A program made the translations under genes and the position numbers. The notes beneath the pieces are model-generated. The model had not been told where the DNA came from and did not search any database. It saw only the letters and a list, made by a program, of their open reading frames with translations. Source: an uncultured Steroidobacter sp. (GTDB taxonomy: Bacteria; Pseudomonadota; Gammaproteobacteria; Steroidobacterales; Steroidobacteraceae). From it: 23,499 bases of DNA. The stretch is taken from the NCBI GenBank assembly GCA_946478975.1, contig CAMLEO010000090.1, positions 1-23,499 of the forward strand, written 5' to 3'. Shown here piece by piece: positions 8,310 through 16,870 of this stretch; within the stretch, counting starts at the first letter, position 1, and every line of letters starts with the position of its first letter.

Positions 8310-8930
8310 ATGGCCGTCAAAGTGCTGGTGCTTTATTACTCATCCTACGGTCACATGGAAAAGATGGCCTATGCCGCCGCGGAAGGGGTCCGCAAATCGG
8401 GCGCCGAAGTCGTGGTCAAACGCGTACCGGAAACAGTGCCTGACGACGTTGCAAAGCAGTCACATTTCAAGCTCGATCAGCCGGCGCCGGTCGCCACCGT
8501 CGAGGAGCTGAAAGGTTACGACGGCATCATCGTCGGAATTCCTACTCGCTTCGGCCGCATGAGCGCGCAAATGGCCCACTACTGGGATCGAGGCGGCGGC
8601 TTGTGGGCCAGCGGCGCGCTGGTCGGCAAAGTCGGCTCGGTGATGTCATCGAGCGCCACTCAGCACGGCGGCCAGGAAACGACGTTGTTCGCCGGCATCA
8701 CCCAGCTGCTGCACTTTGGATTCGTGATCGTCGGCCTGCCGTATTCATTCGCCGGGCAGATGACGCTCGATGAAATCACCGGCGGCTCGCCGTACGGCGC
8801 CAGCACCATCGCCGGCAGCCAGGGCCAGCGTCAGCCGAGCGAAAACGAGTTGAACGCGGCGCGTTTCCAGGGCGAGCTCGTCGGTCGAACGACGGCGGCG
8901 CTGGTCGCCGGCCGGGCAGCAAACAAGTAG
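8310..8930 (+). CDS. wrbA: NAD(P)H:quinone oxidoreductase, type IV (WrbA)
   Basis: This 206-residue flavodoxin-like enzyme reduces quinones by two electrons using NAD(P)H and FMN, avoiding semiquinone radicals. Family signatures run the full length: [16 protein letters not shown] (FMN phosphate loop), [29 protein letters not shown], and a [12 protein letters not shown] stretch near residue 160. The length is typical for WrbA. The start has a GGAG ribosome binding site about nine bases upstream. It is cytoplasmic. A DJ-1/PfpI gene follows after 72 bases on the same strand, and the two make sense together as an oxidative/carbonyl stress pair, although co-transcription is inferred. Confidence 0.95.
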   Translation: MAVKVLVLYYSSYGHMEKMAYAAAEGVRKSGAEVVVKRVPETVPDDVAKQSHFKLDQPAPVATVEELKGYDGIIVGIPTRFGRMSAQMAHYWDRGGGLWASGALVGKVGSVMSSSATQHGGQETTLFAGITQLLHFGFVIVGLPYSFAGQMTLDEITGGSPYGASTIAGSQGQRQPSENELNAARFQGELVGRTTAALVAGRAANK

Positions 8931-8961
8931 ATGACGGAACCCTCGGCGCGCTGATGACTTT

Positions 8962-8992
8962 ACGAGTCTCGACTCGTCAAGGACTCGTGAAG
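8962..8992 (+). repeat. Short inverted repeat plus 11-base tandem near-repeat before the DJ-1/PfpI gene
   Basis: Arms ACGAGT (8962-8967) and ACTCGT (8972-8977) flank CTCG. GACTCGTCAAG (8971-8981) is followed directly by GACTCGTGAAG (8982-8992), one base different. The second copy runs into the AAGGAG ribosome binding site of the next gene. It could be a leader hairpin or a small slippage duplication. There is no T-run, so it is not a convincing terminator. Confidence 0.35.
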
Positions 8993-9002
8993 GAGATGCG
9001 CC

Positions 9003-9602
9003 ATGCCCGAAATCAAGCAAGCCAAAGTCCTCATTCTTGCCACAAACGGCTTCGAGCAGTCCGAGCTCATGGTGCCGCAACGTAAGCTCAAGGAAGCCGG
9101 CGCCGAGGTCGTGGTCGTTTCACCCGAGCGCGGCCAGATTCGCGGCTGGAAGGAAAAAGACTGGGGCGAAAGCGTCGCGGTCGACAAATCATTGGATGAC
9201 GCGCGCGCCGATGACTATGACGCGATCGTGCTGCCCGGCGGCCAGATCAATCCGGACCTGTTGCGCGTGAATCAAAAAGCGTTGCAGCTGGTGCGCTCGT
9301 TTCTGGAATCCGGCAAGGTCGTCGCGGCGATCTGCCATGCGCCGTGGATCCTGGTCGAGCTGGACGCGGTGCGCGGACTGCAAGTGACGTCTTACAAATC
9401 GATCAAGACCGATGTCATCAACGCCGGCGGCAAGTGGGTCGACCAGGCAGTGGTGACCGATCGGGGCATCATCACCAGCCGCAATCCCGGCGACCTGGAT
9501 GCGTTCTGCGCCAAGATCATCGAGGAGATCGAAGAAGGCAGCCACGCCGGCCGTCGCACCAAGACTGCCGGAAAGAGCGAGCAGCGCCCCGGCGTTCACT
9601 AA
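9003..9602 (+). CDS. DJ-1/PfpI family protein (type 1 glutamine amidotransferase-like)
   Basis: This 199-residue cytoplasmic protein has the DJ-1/PfpI fold: VLILATNGFEQSEL near the N-terminus with conserved Glu18, DAIVLPGG at about 73-80, and the nucleophile elbow AICHAPW with Cys111-His112. Close relatives are annotated as PfpI-type proteases, general stress proteins (YhbO, YraA) or protein/nucleotide deglycases acting on glyoxal-type adducts; the precise reaction is disputed for the family. The start is firm, with AAGGAG a few bases before the ATG. The Lys/Arg-rich tail (RRTKTAGKSEQR) extends past the usual domain end. It ends only four bases before the convergent serine-hydrolase gene. Confidence 0.92.
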   Translation: MPEIKQAKVLILATNGFEQSELMVPQRKLKEAGAEVVVVSPERGQIRGWKEKDWGESVAVDKSLDDARADDYDAIVLPGGQINPDLLRVNQKALQLVRSFLESGKVVAAICHAPWILVELDAVRGLQVTSYKSIKTDVINAGGKWVDQAVVTDRGIITSRNPGDLDAFCAKIIEEIEEGSHAGRRTKTAGKSEQRPGVH

Positions 9603-9606
9603 CTCG

Positions 9607-10653
9607 CTACTTTGCCAGTTCCGCAATGGCGAGTGCCCGTCGGTACGGCTCCGGATCGTTGCGATTCGTGAGCACGACCACGGTCAGTCGCCGCTGCGGA
9701 TAGCGCACGATCACATTGCGAAAGCCGATGCTCTCTCCCGAATGCCACAGCGTCTCACCGGTGATGCGCCAGCCGAAGCCATAAGCGACATCGGGATCGT
9801 CCGTCGGCGTTGCCGGCGTAAACGCGGCCGCGAGCGACTCTTTACTCAGCAAACGATTGTCGTATAGCGCTGCATCCCAACGCGCGAGATCGTCAATGGA
9901 CGAATAGATACCGCCGTCGCCGAGCGTGGCGCTGGTGGGGCTTTGATCGGTGCACACCCAGCGACCATTCTCGAAGCTGTAACCATACGCGCGATGTGAC
10001 ACGACCGTGCGCAATTCCACGTGTGCGACGGTGTTACGCATGCCGAGCGGCTCGAAGATTCGCTGTCGCAGAAAGTCGCTGAATGTTTGTCCCGACGCCT
10101 TCTCGATCACCAGCCCGAGCAGCACGTAACCGCTGTTGCTGTAACGATAGCCCGTGCCCGGCGCGAAGTAGGTGCGGTCCTGCGATTCCAGCAGTCGCAG
10201 GACATCTTGATCATCGAGCTGCGTCGTCTGCGACGGCGACATCACATCTTCGTAATCGATCAAGCCCGAGGTGTGGGTCAGCAGGTGACGCAACGTGACG
10301 TTCTGCGTGGCCGGCGGCAGCGAGGGCAGCCACTGCGACAGTTTATCGTCCAAATGCAACTTGCCCTGCTCGTTCAGCAGCAGAATGCCCGCTGCGGTGA
10401 ATTGTTTGCTGACCGATGCGAGGCGGAAATTTGTTTCCGGAGTAACCGCGACGTTCGCTTCGAGATCTGCCATGCCGTAGCTCGCGCGGATCCGCGGCTC
10501 ACCATCTCTCAGCACTAGCACCGACGCGCCTGGATTCGAGCCGGCGTAATCGCGCATCAGATCGTCGATTCGCGCTTGCATGGGGTCCCCTGAGGTGGAG
10601 CAGCCGCCGAGAACCAACAACCCGAGGCATACGTATGGTCTCGTGACGGTCAT
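9607..10653 (-). CDS. Serine hydrolase lipoprotein, beta-lactamase/DD-peptidase (S12) family
   Basis: This 348-residue protein has a lipoprotein signal with the lipobox LGGC at Cys18, so it is probably anchored in the outer membrane facing the periplasm. The S12 motifs are in place: SVSK at 80-83 (nucleophile Ser80), YSN at 171-173, and HSG at 304-306 in place of KTG. Family members include class C beta-lactamases, DD-carboxypeptidases, D-aminopeptidases and esterases; the substrate cannot be fixed from motifs. The start ATG overlaps the stop of the upstream serine hydrolase in an ATGA arrangement, implying translational coupling. The open frame extends upstream to 10803, but the lipoprotein signal begins here. 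Its position in a peptidoglycan-peptide locus favours a peptidase role (inference). Confidence 0.9.
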   Translation of the reverse strand: MTVTRPYVCLGLLVLGGCSTSGDPMQARIDDLMRDYAGSNPGASVLVLRDGEPRIRASYGMADLEANVAVTPETNFRLASVSKQFTAAGILLLNEQGKLHLDDKLSQWLPSLPPATQNVTLRHLLTHTSGLIDYEDVMSPSQTTQLDDQDVLRLLESQDRTYFAPGTGYRYSNSGYVLLGLVIEKASGQTFSDFLRQRIFEPLGMRNTVAHVELRTVVSHRAYGYSFENGRWVCTDQSPTSATLGDGGIYSSIDDLARWDAALYDNRLLSKESLAAAFTPATPTDDPDVAYGFGWRITGETLWHSGESIGFRNVIVRYPQRRLTVVVLTNRNDPEPYRRALAIAELAK

Positions 10654-12236
10654 GGGCACGGTGCAGTTTTCACAAACCGCAGATCCTCGAAGTCGAAGCT
10701 GAAATCCGCCTCGGGATCGACCTTGGTCAGCAGCATGACCGACGCCCCCTGCTCTTTCGAGACATCCAGCCACGCGTCCACATCCACACTCTCGTCGCGC
10801 CAATCGACGAGCATGCGATCAGCCACGTGCATGAGCGTTCCGGACAGCCGCGGCGACTTGGCTGCAACGAACTGCACCCCGTTGTCGCGCGGACAGACCG
10901 AGACCTCACCAAACCATGGATCGCGATACACACCCAGCAACTCACGCACATCATCCGGCTCGACGGGCGTTCCTGGCTGTAACTGATTTGCCATGCTGGG
11001 CGCACCTCGCCGATCCGCTTCCAATTCGTCCGCGTACGACGCGACCGTTCGTTTGCCGAGTCCCAGCAACGTTTCGACCAACGCCTGATTCAGCACGATG
11101 CGCGCGGAGGAACCTTCGCCGTTGATCATGAAAACAAATCCTTCACCGCGTTCGGGCAGCAACGTCACTGCCGAATACATGCCCGCCAACGTTCCCGTAT
11201 GAGCGACGCGCAAGGCACCGTGCGTATCCGACAGGCGCCAGCCGTACGCATAAGCAGCGAAACGACTGCCATCCCACCGTCGTTGTCGCTCGGAAACAAA
11301 CAAAGGCATCTGTGGCTGCCACAGCTCTTCGCGCCGAATTGGCGAGAGCCACGGCTCGCTCGCAGGCGTCGGCTTCATATCCGAGCTGAGCAGCAGCGTG
11401 ATCCACTTCATCATGTCGTTGAGACTGCACCTGATCCCGCCCGCGGCAGCAGAGGTGCTCGTCGGAATGAGTTCGGGATCGGCGCGGATCATCAGGTTGC
11501 GCTCTCCATCTCGGCGATGAGGCTGCGCGACGTTGCCGATGCGGTCGCGATCGAATCCGCCGGCCTGACAACGCGTCATGCCGAGCGGCTCGAACAGCTC
11601 GCGAGCAACTAATGTTTCGTAGGGCACGCCAGAGGCCGCCGCGGCCACCTCGCCCGCTACGACATACATCAGGTTGTCGTAGGCGTAATTGGAACGAAAA
11701 CTCCGTTGCGGTTTGAGATGAGCGAACGCGGCGAGAATATCGGCGCGGGTGAATTCATTGGGCTCGGGCCACAGCATCAGGTCGCCCGATCCTTCGCGCA
11801 GGCCACTGTTGTGAATCAGCAGATCGCGCACCTGCAGCTCGCGCGTGATCCACGGATCGCTCATCTTGAACTCGGGGAGATACTGCGTGACGGGATCGTC
11901 CCAGTGCAGCTTGCCCTGATCGACCAGGCGCGCCAGCACGGCGGTCGTCATGGCTTTGCTGTTGGAGGCGATCTTGAACAGCGTGTCGCCGTCGATGCGT
12001 CGACCGGAGCCTGCGATCAACTCGCCGGTGGTGCGTTGATAGATGACGTGTCCGTCGCGAACGACGCCGAGCGCCAGGCCCGGCAAGTGATAGCGAGCAA
12101 CTACGTCCTCGAAAATTCGATCGTACTGTGCGGTCTGCGATCGTGGCGTTGAGGCGCAGCCTTGCAGAACGACCAGGGCGCTGAGACAAAACCACGTGAG
12201 TGCGCGACAGGCGCGCGTCGATCGCTCGCTCGGCAA
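10650..12236 (-). CDS. Larger serine hydrolase lipoprotein, S12 family with C-terminal extension
   Basis: This 528-residue protein has a lipoprotein signal (LVVLQGC, Cys27) and the S12 catalytic set: SNSK at 91-94 (Ser91), YDN at 186-188, and HTG at 346-348. A C-terminal domain of about 130 residues follows the hydrolase (LLGVYRDPWFGEVSV onward), resembling the DUF3471-type beta domain often attached to such enzymes. The start is a TTG at 12234-12236 preceded by GAGGTG at good spacing; no ATG lies before the signal sequence. It follows the TonB receptor gene across a 66-base gap containing a strong hairpin, so its expression may be attenuated relative to the receptor. It overlaps the next hydrolase gene by four bases. 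D-amino-acid peptide substrates are inferred from context. Confidence 0.9.
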   Translation of the reverse strand: MPSERSTRACRALTWFCLSALVVLQGCASTPRSQTAQYDRIFEDVVARYHLPGLALGVVRDGHVIYQRTTGELIAGSGRRIDGDTLFKIASNSKAMTTAVLARLVDQGKLHWDDPVTQYLPEFKMSDPWITRELQVRDLLIHNSGLREGSGDLMLWPEPNEFTRADILAAFAHLKPQRSFRSNYAYDNLMYVVAGEVAAAASGVPYETLVARELFEPLGMTRCQAGGFDRDRIGNVAQPHRRDGERNLMIRADPELIPTSTSAAAGGIRCSLNDMMKWITLLLSSDMKPTPASEPWLSPIRREELWQPQMPLFVSERQRRWDGSRFAAYAYGWRLSDTHGALRVAHTGTLAGMYSAVTLLPERGEGFVFMINGEGSSARIVLNQALVETLLGLGKRTVASYADELEADRRGAPSMANQLQPGTPVEPDDVRELLGVYRDPWFGEVSVCPRDNGVQFVAAKSPRLSGTLMHVADRMLVDWRDESVDVDAWLDVSKEQGASVMLLTKVDPEADFSFDFEDLRFVKTAPCP

Positions 12237-12265
12237 GAAGCACCTCGGTCGTACGTCTTATATTC

Positions 12266-12300
12266 GCCAGAGGGAGGCGGCGCCGCCGCCTCCCTCTGGC
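12266..12300 (-). terminator. Perfect 16-bp-stem hairpin after the TonB receptor gene
   Basis: Arms 12266-12281 and 12285-12300 are exact reverse complements of each other, 16 base pairs, mostly G/C, around a three-base loop. It begins three bases after the receptor stop codon when read on the minus strand. No T-run follows, so it is not a classical intrinsic terminator. A processing/mRNA-stability hairpin or partial attenuator between the receptor and the serine hydrolases fits better. The hairpin itself is certain; the role is inferred. Confidence 0.65.
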
Positions 12301-12302
12301 AC

Positions 12303-15278
12303 TCAAAAGTCCAGGTTGAACGTCAGCAACGCATAGCGCGGGCTCTGATAAGCCGTGCCATACCGATACGTGGAGTTGCCGTTGGGGATGGACCCCAACT
12401 CCTCGTCCACCTGGATGATGCGCTGTTGATTGAGCAGATTGTAGACCGAGAGCTTGACGCGCAGGTCCGCCACCGAGAACGACTGGCGATAGCTGACATT
12501 TGCGCCGAGATCGAAGATCCAGGGCGTGCGGCCTGCCGATCCACGCCGATGCAGCTCGTACTGGCCGGTGGCCTCGTTGTAGATATAGAAGCTGTAGAAC
12601 GTGGTGTCGTCGAACGGATTGCCCTCGCCGATCGCGCTGATCGGCGCGCCGGACTGAACCGTCAAGGTCGTGCCCACCGCCCAATGCTCGCCGAGGCCAT
12701 ACGAGCCGCGAACCTTCAACTGATGCCGCCGGTCGTTGGGCAAATACCCGTACGCGCCCATGTTCACGTACGGATTGTCGAACGCTTCGGTGCGGCCGGC
12801 ATCGGCGAAGTCGGTGTCGGAGTTCACCGGCCCTTCGGCATTGCCCTTGGTAAAGGACAATGTATAGGCCGCGTTGAGCGACCACAGCCCGTCCCACGCG
12901 CGATCGATCATCAGCTCCAGCGCTTTGTAATTGCGCCGGGGCTTGGACCAGCCGCGCTCGCCGACGTAATTGCCATCCGCGTCGTACATCGCCCAACCGG
13001 CTTTGGAAGTATCGATGGTGACGAAGTTATCGTTCACGCCGTCGCAGTTGGTGTCGGTGTAGACGGTCAGCGGCCGGCCGGGATTGCCCATCACAAAGCC
13101 GACCTCGGTCGGCGAGCCGCCGCACAGAATGCCGTTCGATGTGATTTCCATGTCGTCGATGGCATTGTGCAGCTTGCGATAGATGCCGCGCACACCCCAC
13201 GACCAGCGATCGTCGATCATGGACTGGAAGCCGAGGATCAGCTCGTCCTGGAACACCGGATCGATGTCCTTATCCACCTCGCCGCGCAGGTCGCCGACGG
13301 TGCCGTCGCCTTGCGAATCGTCCACCGGCCCCAGCTGCGCTCCCAGCATCGGCATTTGATATGTCGTGCCGTTGCGAGAGAGGGTCTGGAAGCCATTGAA
13401 CGCGTAGTACGTGCGTCGGTCGAGGAAGCCGCCGGCTTGTTTGATGTTGATGACGTTCGCGACGGGCAGGAAATAACGGCCGGCATTGCCGAACAGCTTG
13501 CTGCGGCTGTCGCCTTTCGTATCCCACGAGAAGCCAACGCGCGGCGCCACCATGTCGTCGATCTTGATGTAGCTGTCGCCGTCGGAGTTCTTGTTGTCGA
13601 AACCTTCGACGCGCACGCCGGCGTTGAGCACCAGGCCCGGCGTCACCGACCAGTTGTCCTCCAGGTAATACGCAGAGTTGATGGTTTCGAACTCGCCGTT
13701 GACTTCGTTCTGGCGCGTGCGCACGTAGTCCGTGCCGATCGGCACTGCGAAGCCGTTTTCCAGCGTCGGCACCGTCGTGCGATACACCTCGTACAACAAA
13801 CGATCGGGGCCGGTGTAGAACTGCTGGTGCTCGGAGGTGTTGTTCTCGTGATCCAGACCGAAGCGCAGCTGGTGCTCGCCCAGCGTCCATTCAAAATCGA
13901 GGCGAGCCGCCTCGCGCGTATCGACGCGCTCCGTGATGCTGGAGCTGTTCGTGCAGCCAACGTCGCTTCTCACCGCGCCCGGCCGACGGTCGCGCACTCG
14001 CGAACATTCGATATCGTTGAGGCTGAAGTGCGAATATTTGCGCTCGTTCTCACCATACAAAGCCTTCGCCTGGAAGTTGTCGGTGAGATAGGTCGTATAC
14101 GTCACAGACCAGTTGGTGCCACCGGTATCGGTGTAGATGGTGTTCATGAAGGCGTTGTTGTCGGTGAGATCGAACACGTCTTCAGCGTCGTCGTTCTTGT
14201 CGGAAAAGCCGAGCAGCTCCAGCAGGTTTCGGTCGGAAATCTGCCAATCGATTTTTGCGCCCCAGAAGCCGCTGTCCGACTTGGACTTCTCCAGCTGCGT
14301 GCCTTCGTCATCCGTGTTCTGCGGCTTGTAATCGCGCGCCTCGTACAACGCGAAGAAGAACAGCTTGTCCTTGATGATGGGCCCGGATGCGTACACGCTG
14401 GCGTTGGTGCGATCGTATTCGTCGCGATGGCCGATGATGCGCGGGCTGCCGTCGGGATAGAAGCGATCGGTGCGTTCGCTTTGCAGGAACGAAGGCTCCC
14501 ACGCCACTTCGGTGCCGAACTCGAATTCGTTGGTGCCCGAGCGCGTCACGGCGTTGATCACACCGCCGGTGGTGCGGCCGAACTCCACCGAGTAGCCGCC
14601 GGTCTTGACCTGGAATTCCTTGTAGAACGCATACGGCACGGTCGAGGAGCCGACGCGGTTATAAAAGTCCGTGACGTTGAGGCCGTTGATATAAACCGTG
14701 TTCTCGGCGATCGAAGAGCCGCCGAAAGAAACGCCGCAATTGCCGCCGGCGCACAATCCGGCATCGCCCTTCGTCAAGCCGGGCGAGAGCAGCGCGACCG
14801 ACAGCAGATCGCGCTCGACCGGCAGGCGTTCGAGCTCTTCGCGAGTCACATTGGTCGCCGACTCGGTGGAAGTCACATCGATGGCTTGCACGATGCGCGA
14901 GCTGCTGACTTCGACGGTTTCGATGTTGCTGGCGAGCGAAACATTCGCAGTCGTCGCGGTGCCGAGGCCGACGGTGACATCCGCGAGTTTGCCGAGGGTC
15001 GCGCCGTTCTTGGTCGCTTCGACGACGTATTTGCCGACAGGCAGGAAGGGGAAACGATAGTAGCCGTCGGCATCCGCCTTGACCGTGCGGCTGAAGCCGG
15101 TCTCGGGATTCTTGACCGTGACTTCGGTGTCCGCGAGCGGCTTGTTGTCGGTCGATGTGATGCGACCGACCAGCGATCCGTCATTCGCCGCGTATGTGAC
15201 CTGCAACGGCAGAGCCGCTGCCACGGCCAGTCCGAATGCAATCTGCAAAGCTGCGCGTAGCGGCGCGTTCCTCTTCAT
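12303..15278 (-). CDS. TonB-dependent receptor, Oar-like, with N-terminal carboxypeptidase-regulatory domain
   Basis: This 991-residue outer-membrane receptor starts with a signal peptide (residues 1 to about 31). A carboxypeptidase-regulatory-like beta sandwich follows (about 34-115: GSLVGRITSTDNKPL, then DADGYYRFPFLPVGKYVVEA). A TonB-box-like ETVEVSSSR at 120-128 precedes a plug domain (about 130-250, including TVYINGLNV and GGVINAVTRSG), and a beta-barrel runs to the C-terminal ALLTFNLDF, with the terminal Phe expected of barrel proteins. Such receptors import ligands using TonB/ExbBD energy. The ligand is not deducible from the protein alone; the neighbours suggest peptides or murein fragments (inference). 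The ribosome binding site is GGGAGG. It lies 21 bases after the transglutaminase-like gene, so the two are surely one operon. A DTNCDGVND loop at 742-750 is unusual. Confidence 0.93.
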   Translation of the reverse strand: MKRNAPLRAALQIAFGLAVAAALPLQVTYAANDGSLVGRITSTDNKPLADTEVTVKNPETGFSRTVKADADGYYRFPFLPVGKYVVEATKNGATLGKLADVTVGLGTATTANVSLASNIETVEVSSSRIVQAIDVTSTESATNVTREELERLPVERDLLSVALLSPGLTKGDAGLCAGGNCGVSFGGSSIAENTVYINGLNVTDFYNRVGSSTVPYAFYKEFQVKTGGYSVEFGRTTGGVINAVTRSGTNEFEFGTEVAWEPSFLQSERTDRFYPDGSPRIIGHRDEYDRTNASVYASGPIIKDKLFFFALYEARDYKPQNTDDEGTQLEKSKSDSGFWGAKIDWQISDRNLLELLGFSDKNDDAEDVFDLTDNNAFMNTIYTDTGGTNWSVTYTTYLTDNFQAKALYGENERKYSHFSLNDIECSRVRDRRPGAVRSDVGCTNSSSITERVDTREAARLDFEWTLGEHQLRFGLDHENNTSEHQQFYTGPDRLLYEVYRTTVPTLENGFAVPIGTDYVRTRQNEVNGEFETINSAYYLEDNWSVTPGLVLNAGVRVEGFDNKNSDGDSYIKIDDMVAPRVGFSWDTKGDSRSKLFGNAGRYFLPVANVINIKQAGGFLDRRTYYAFNGFQTLSRNGTTYQMPMLGAQLGPVDDSQGDGTVGDLRGEVDKDIDPVFQDELILGFQSMIDDRWSWGVRGIYRKLHNAIDDMEITSNGILCGGSPTEVGFVMGNPGRPLTVYTDTNCDGVNDNFVTIDTSKAGWAMYDADGNYVGERGWSKPRRNYKALELMIDRAWDGLWSLNAAYTLSFTKGNAEGPVNSDTDFADAGRTEAFDNPYVNMGAYGYLPNDRRHQLKVRGSYGLGEHWAVGTTLTVQSGAPISAIGEGNPFDDTTFYSFYIYNEATGQYELHRRGSAGRTPWIFDLGANVSYRQSFSVADLRVKLSVYNLLNQQRIIQVDEELGSIPNGNSTYRYGTAYQSPRYALLTFNLDF

Positions 15279-15299
15279 ACACCACCCTCCCCAACATTT

Positions 15300-16790
15300 T
15301 TAATGTACCGGCACCACATGCGCTTCGAACCGATATTTCCATCGGTCGAAGTAAAGATTTCCGCCGCGCCATTCGACTTCGCCGCGCTGCGAGTCGACGG
15401 TCTCGGATCGAAAATGCTGTTTGGCTGGGAACAACGGCTGCGAGTAGTCGTCGTTGAAGGCGATGCGATAGGCATCCAACGATCCCAGGTAGAAGCTGTC
15501 GATCGCCGGATCGCCCGAGTGCAGGCGTCCGATGGTGACATCCATGGGCACCCAGCCGTACGGCACGAGATACAACATGCCCCAATCGTGCAGGTTGTCG
15601 TAGTCGCCGTCGGAGAACACCATGCCGGACTGCCAGCGGGCGGGAATTCCGTTCAGCCGCAGCAGTGTCATGAGCAGCAATGTTTGCTGCCCGCAATCGG
15701 CGTGGCCTGCGTGCAGGGCGTAGTCGCTGATGTTTGTTATGGTGGAATATTCCAGCGCCCCCGCCCAGGGAATGCGATCGACCGCCGCGAACAGCTTCTG
15801 CGCGATGTAGTAAGGATTCTTTTCGTCTCCAACTGCATCGCGCGAGAACTTGCGAATTGCGTCGGTGAACACGATGTGCGGCGGCCGTTCGCGAACCTGC
15901 TCCAGCAGTTCCGGAGTGAGGTTCGCGGCGACCACCTCGTTGGGATCGATCGGTACGTGCTGAGCGAAGATCGTCAGCTCGTACGTCACGGAGAATTCCG
16001 TGCGCTTGCCCGCCTCCGCAGGCCGCGCGAAATACACAGTCCGTTGCAGCGCCGATTCCGGAGCAATCCGGTGCTCCGCTGGCGTACTTTCAATGTAACT
16101 GAGGTTTTCCTGCTGTCCTGGGATCGCACGCGGATAAGGAATCCACGCTCGAACCGTTTCGCCTGCAGGCACCGCGTCCGCTTGCACGCTGATGGATTGC
16201 GTGACGCGCACCCGGCGAGGCAGCACGCTGCGCTGATGCTGTTCGCTGGCTGCTTTGAGAACGTCGCGATGATGCTCGTTCGCTATTTCCATCGGACCGT
16301 CGAATGGTCCGAGCGGGCCCTTGTGACGTGCGACCGCTGCCGGGCTGAGTCGAAACAGATTGGACGGCGAACGTTGGAAATACAGCGTGCGTCCGTCGAT
16401 GACGCGCTTCTCGAACAGACCGGCCCGATCCCACGCCGCGAATTCTTGATCGGTGAGATCGGGAATGCTCTCGCGCACCTTGGCTTTGACATCGGCCGGC
16501 GTGAGCGTGAAGTCCAGCAGAATGCGGCGCATCCGCTCGCGTTCGAATTCGAGCGCGGAACGTTCGTCCGCTGGGATTGAAGATGCTTGCAAGCGCGAGG
16601 CGATGCTGGCCTGGGCGTCCGCGAATCGGCCGGCATCCACCAGCTCGACCGCCCGTTGCACCGCTGGCGTTGCGGCCGATGCAACGCCAGCCGCCAGGCA
16701 CATCGATAGAATGCCTGCGGCGATGAGCGAGGTGGCACGCGCACGCCGCGAGCTCGCTGCAAACACAGGTGCCTCGGAGATGATGACCAC
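15300..16790 (-). CDS. Exported transglutaminase-like (papain-fold) protein
   Basis: This 496-residue protein has an N-terminal signal (hydrophobic core SLIAAGILSMCLAAGVASA, cleavage near residue 39) and a C-terminal transglutaminase-like domain with a complete catalytic triad: Cys366 in HADCGQQTLLL, His401 in NLHDW, Asp417 in VPMDVT. A middle beta-rich region (about 195-300, RVRVTQSISVQADAVPAGE onward) is typical of bacterial transglutaminase-like proteins. Bacterial members usually act as peptidases or amidases, not crosslinkers; a periplasmic peptidase role is inferred from the locus. The start is a GTG at 16788-16790; no ATG lies before the signal peptide. It is the first gene of the leftward unit and diverges from the DUF819 gene across 140 bases. 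Confidence 0.88.
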   Translation of the reverse strand: MVIISEAPVFAASSRRARATSLIAAGILSMCLAAGVASAATPAVQRAVELVDAGRFADAQASIASRLQASSIPADERSALEFERERMRRILLDFTLTPADVKAKVRESIPDLTDQEFAAWDRAGLFEKRVIDGRTLYFQRSPSNLFRLSPAAVARHKGPLGPFDGPMEIANEHHRDVLKAASEQHQRSVLPRRVRVTQSISVQADAVPAGETVRAWIPYPRAIPGQQENLSYIESTPAEHRIAPESALQRTVYFARPAEAGKRTEFSVTYELTIFAQHVPIDPNEVVAANLTPELLEQVRERPPHIVFTDAIRKFSRDAVGDEKNPYYIAQKLFAAVDRIPWAGALEYSTITNISDYALHAGHADCGQQTLLLMTLLRLNGIPARWQSGMVFSDGDYDNLHDWGMLYLVPYGWVPMDVTIGRLHSGDPAIDSFYLGSLDAYRIAFNDDYSQPLFPAKQHFRSETVDSQRGEVEWRGGNLYFDRWKYRFEAHVVPVH

Positions 16791-16870
16791 GTCGACTCTC
16801 GTACAGGCCAGGTGAGGCTGTGTAACACGGTCGAGAATGGCCGGTCAATAATTTATTCTTGTTCTTATTT

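Noticed and set aside
9607..12236. Acquired class C beta-lactamases
   Set aside because: Both are lipoproteins with an H-x-G triad, not K-T-G, lie in a peptide-utilisation locus and show no mobile-element context.
11755..12996. A 413-codon minus-strand frame overlapping the receptor and serine-hydrolase genes
   Set aside because: It is out of frame with both recognised genes, crosses the hairpin, and reads as an Arg-rich low-complexity shadow.
12162..15260. A 1032-codon open frame on the plus strand opposite the TonB receptor
   Set aside because: It is antisense to a gene with a full signal peptide, plug and barrel; its translation is compositionally biased (repeated Val/Ile/Arg/His) with no domain. 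High-G+C codon use on the real strand keeps the opposite frame open.
15303..16580. A 425-codon plus-strand open frame opposite the transglutaminase-like gene
   Set aside because: It is antisense to a gene with an intact Cys-His-Asp triad, and its product is Arg/His-rich with no motif.
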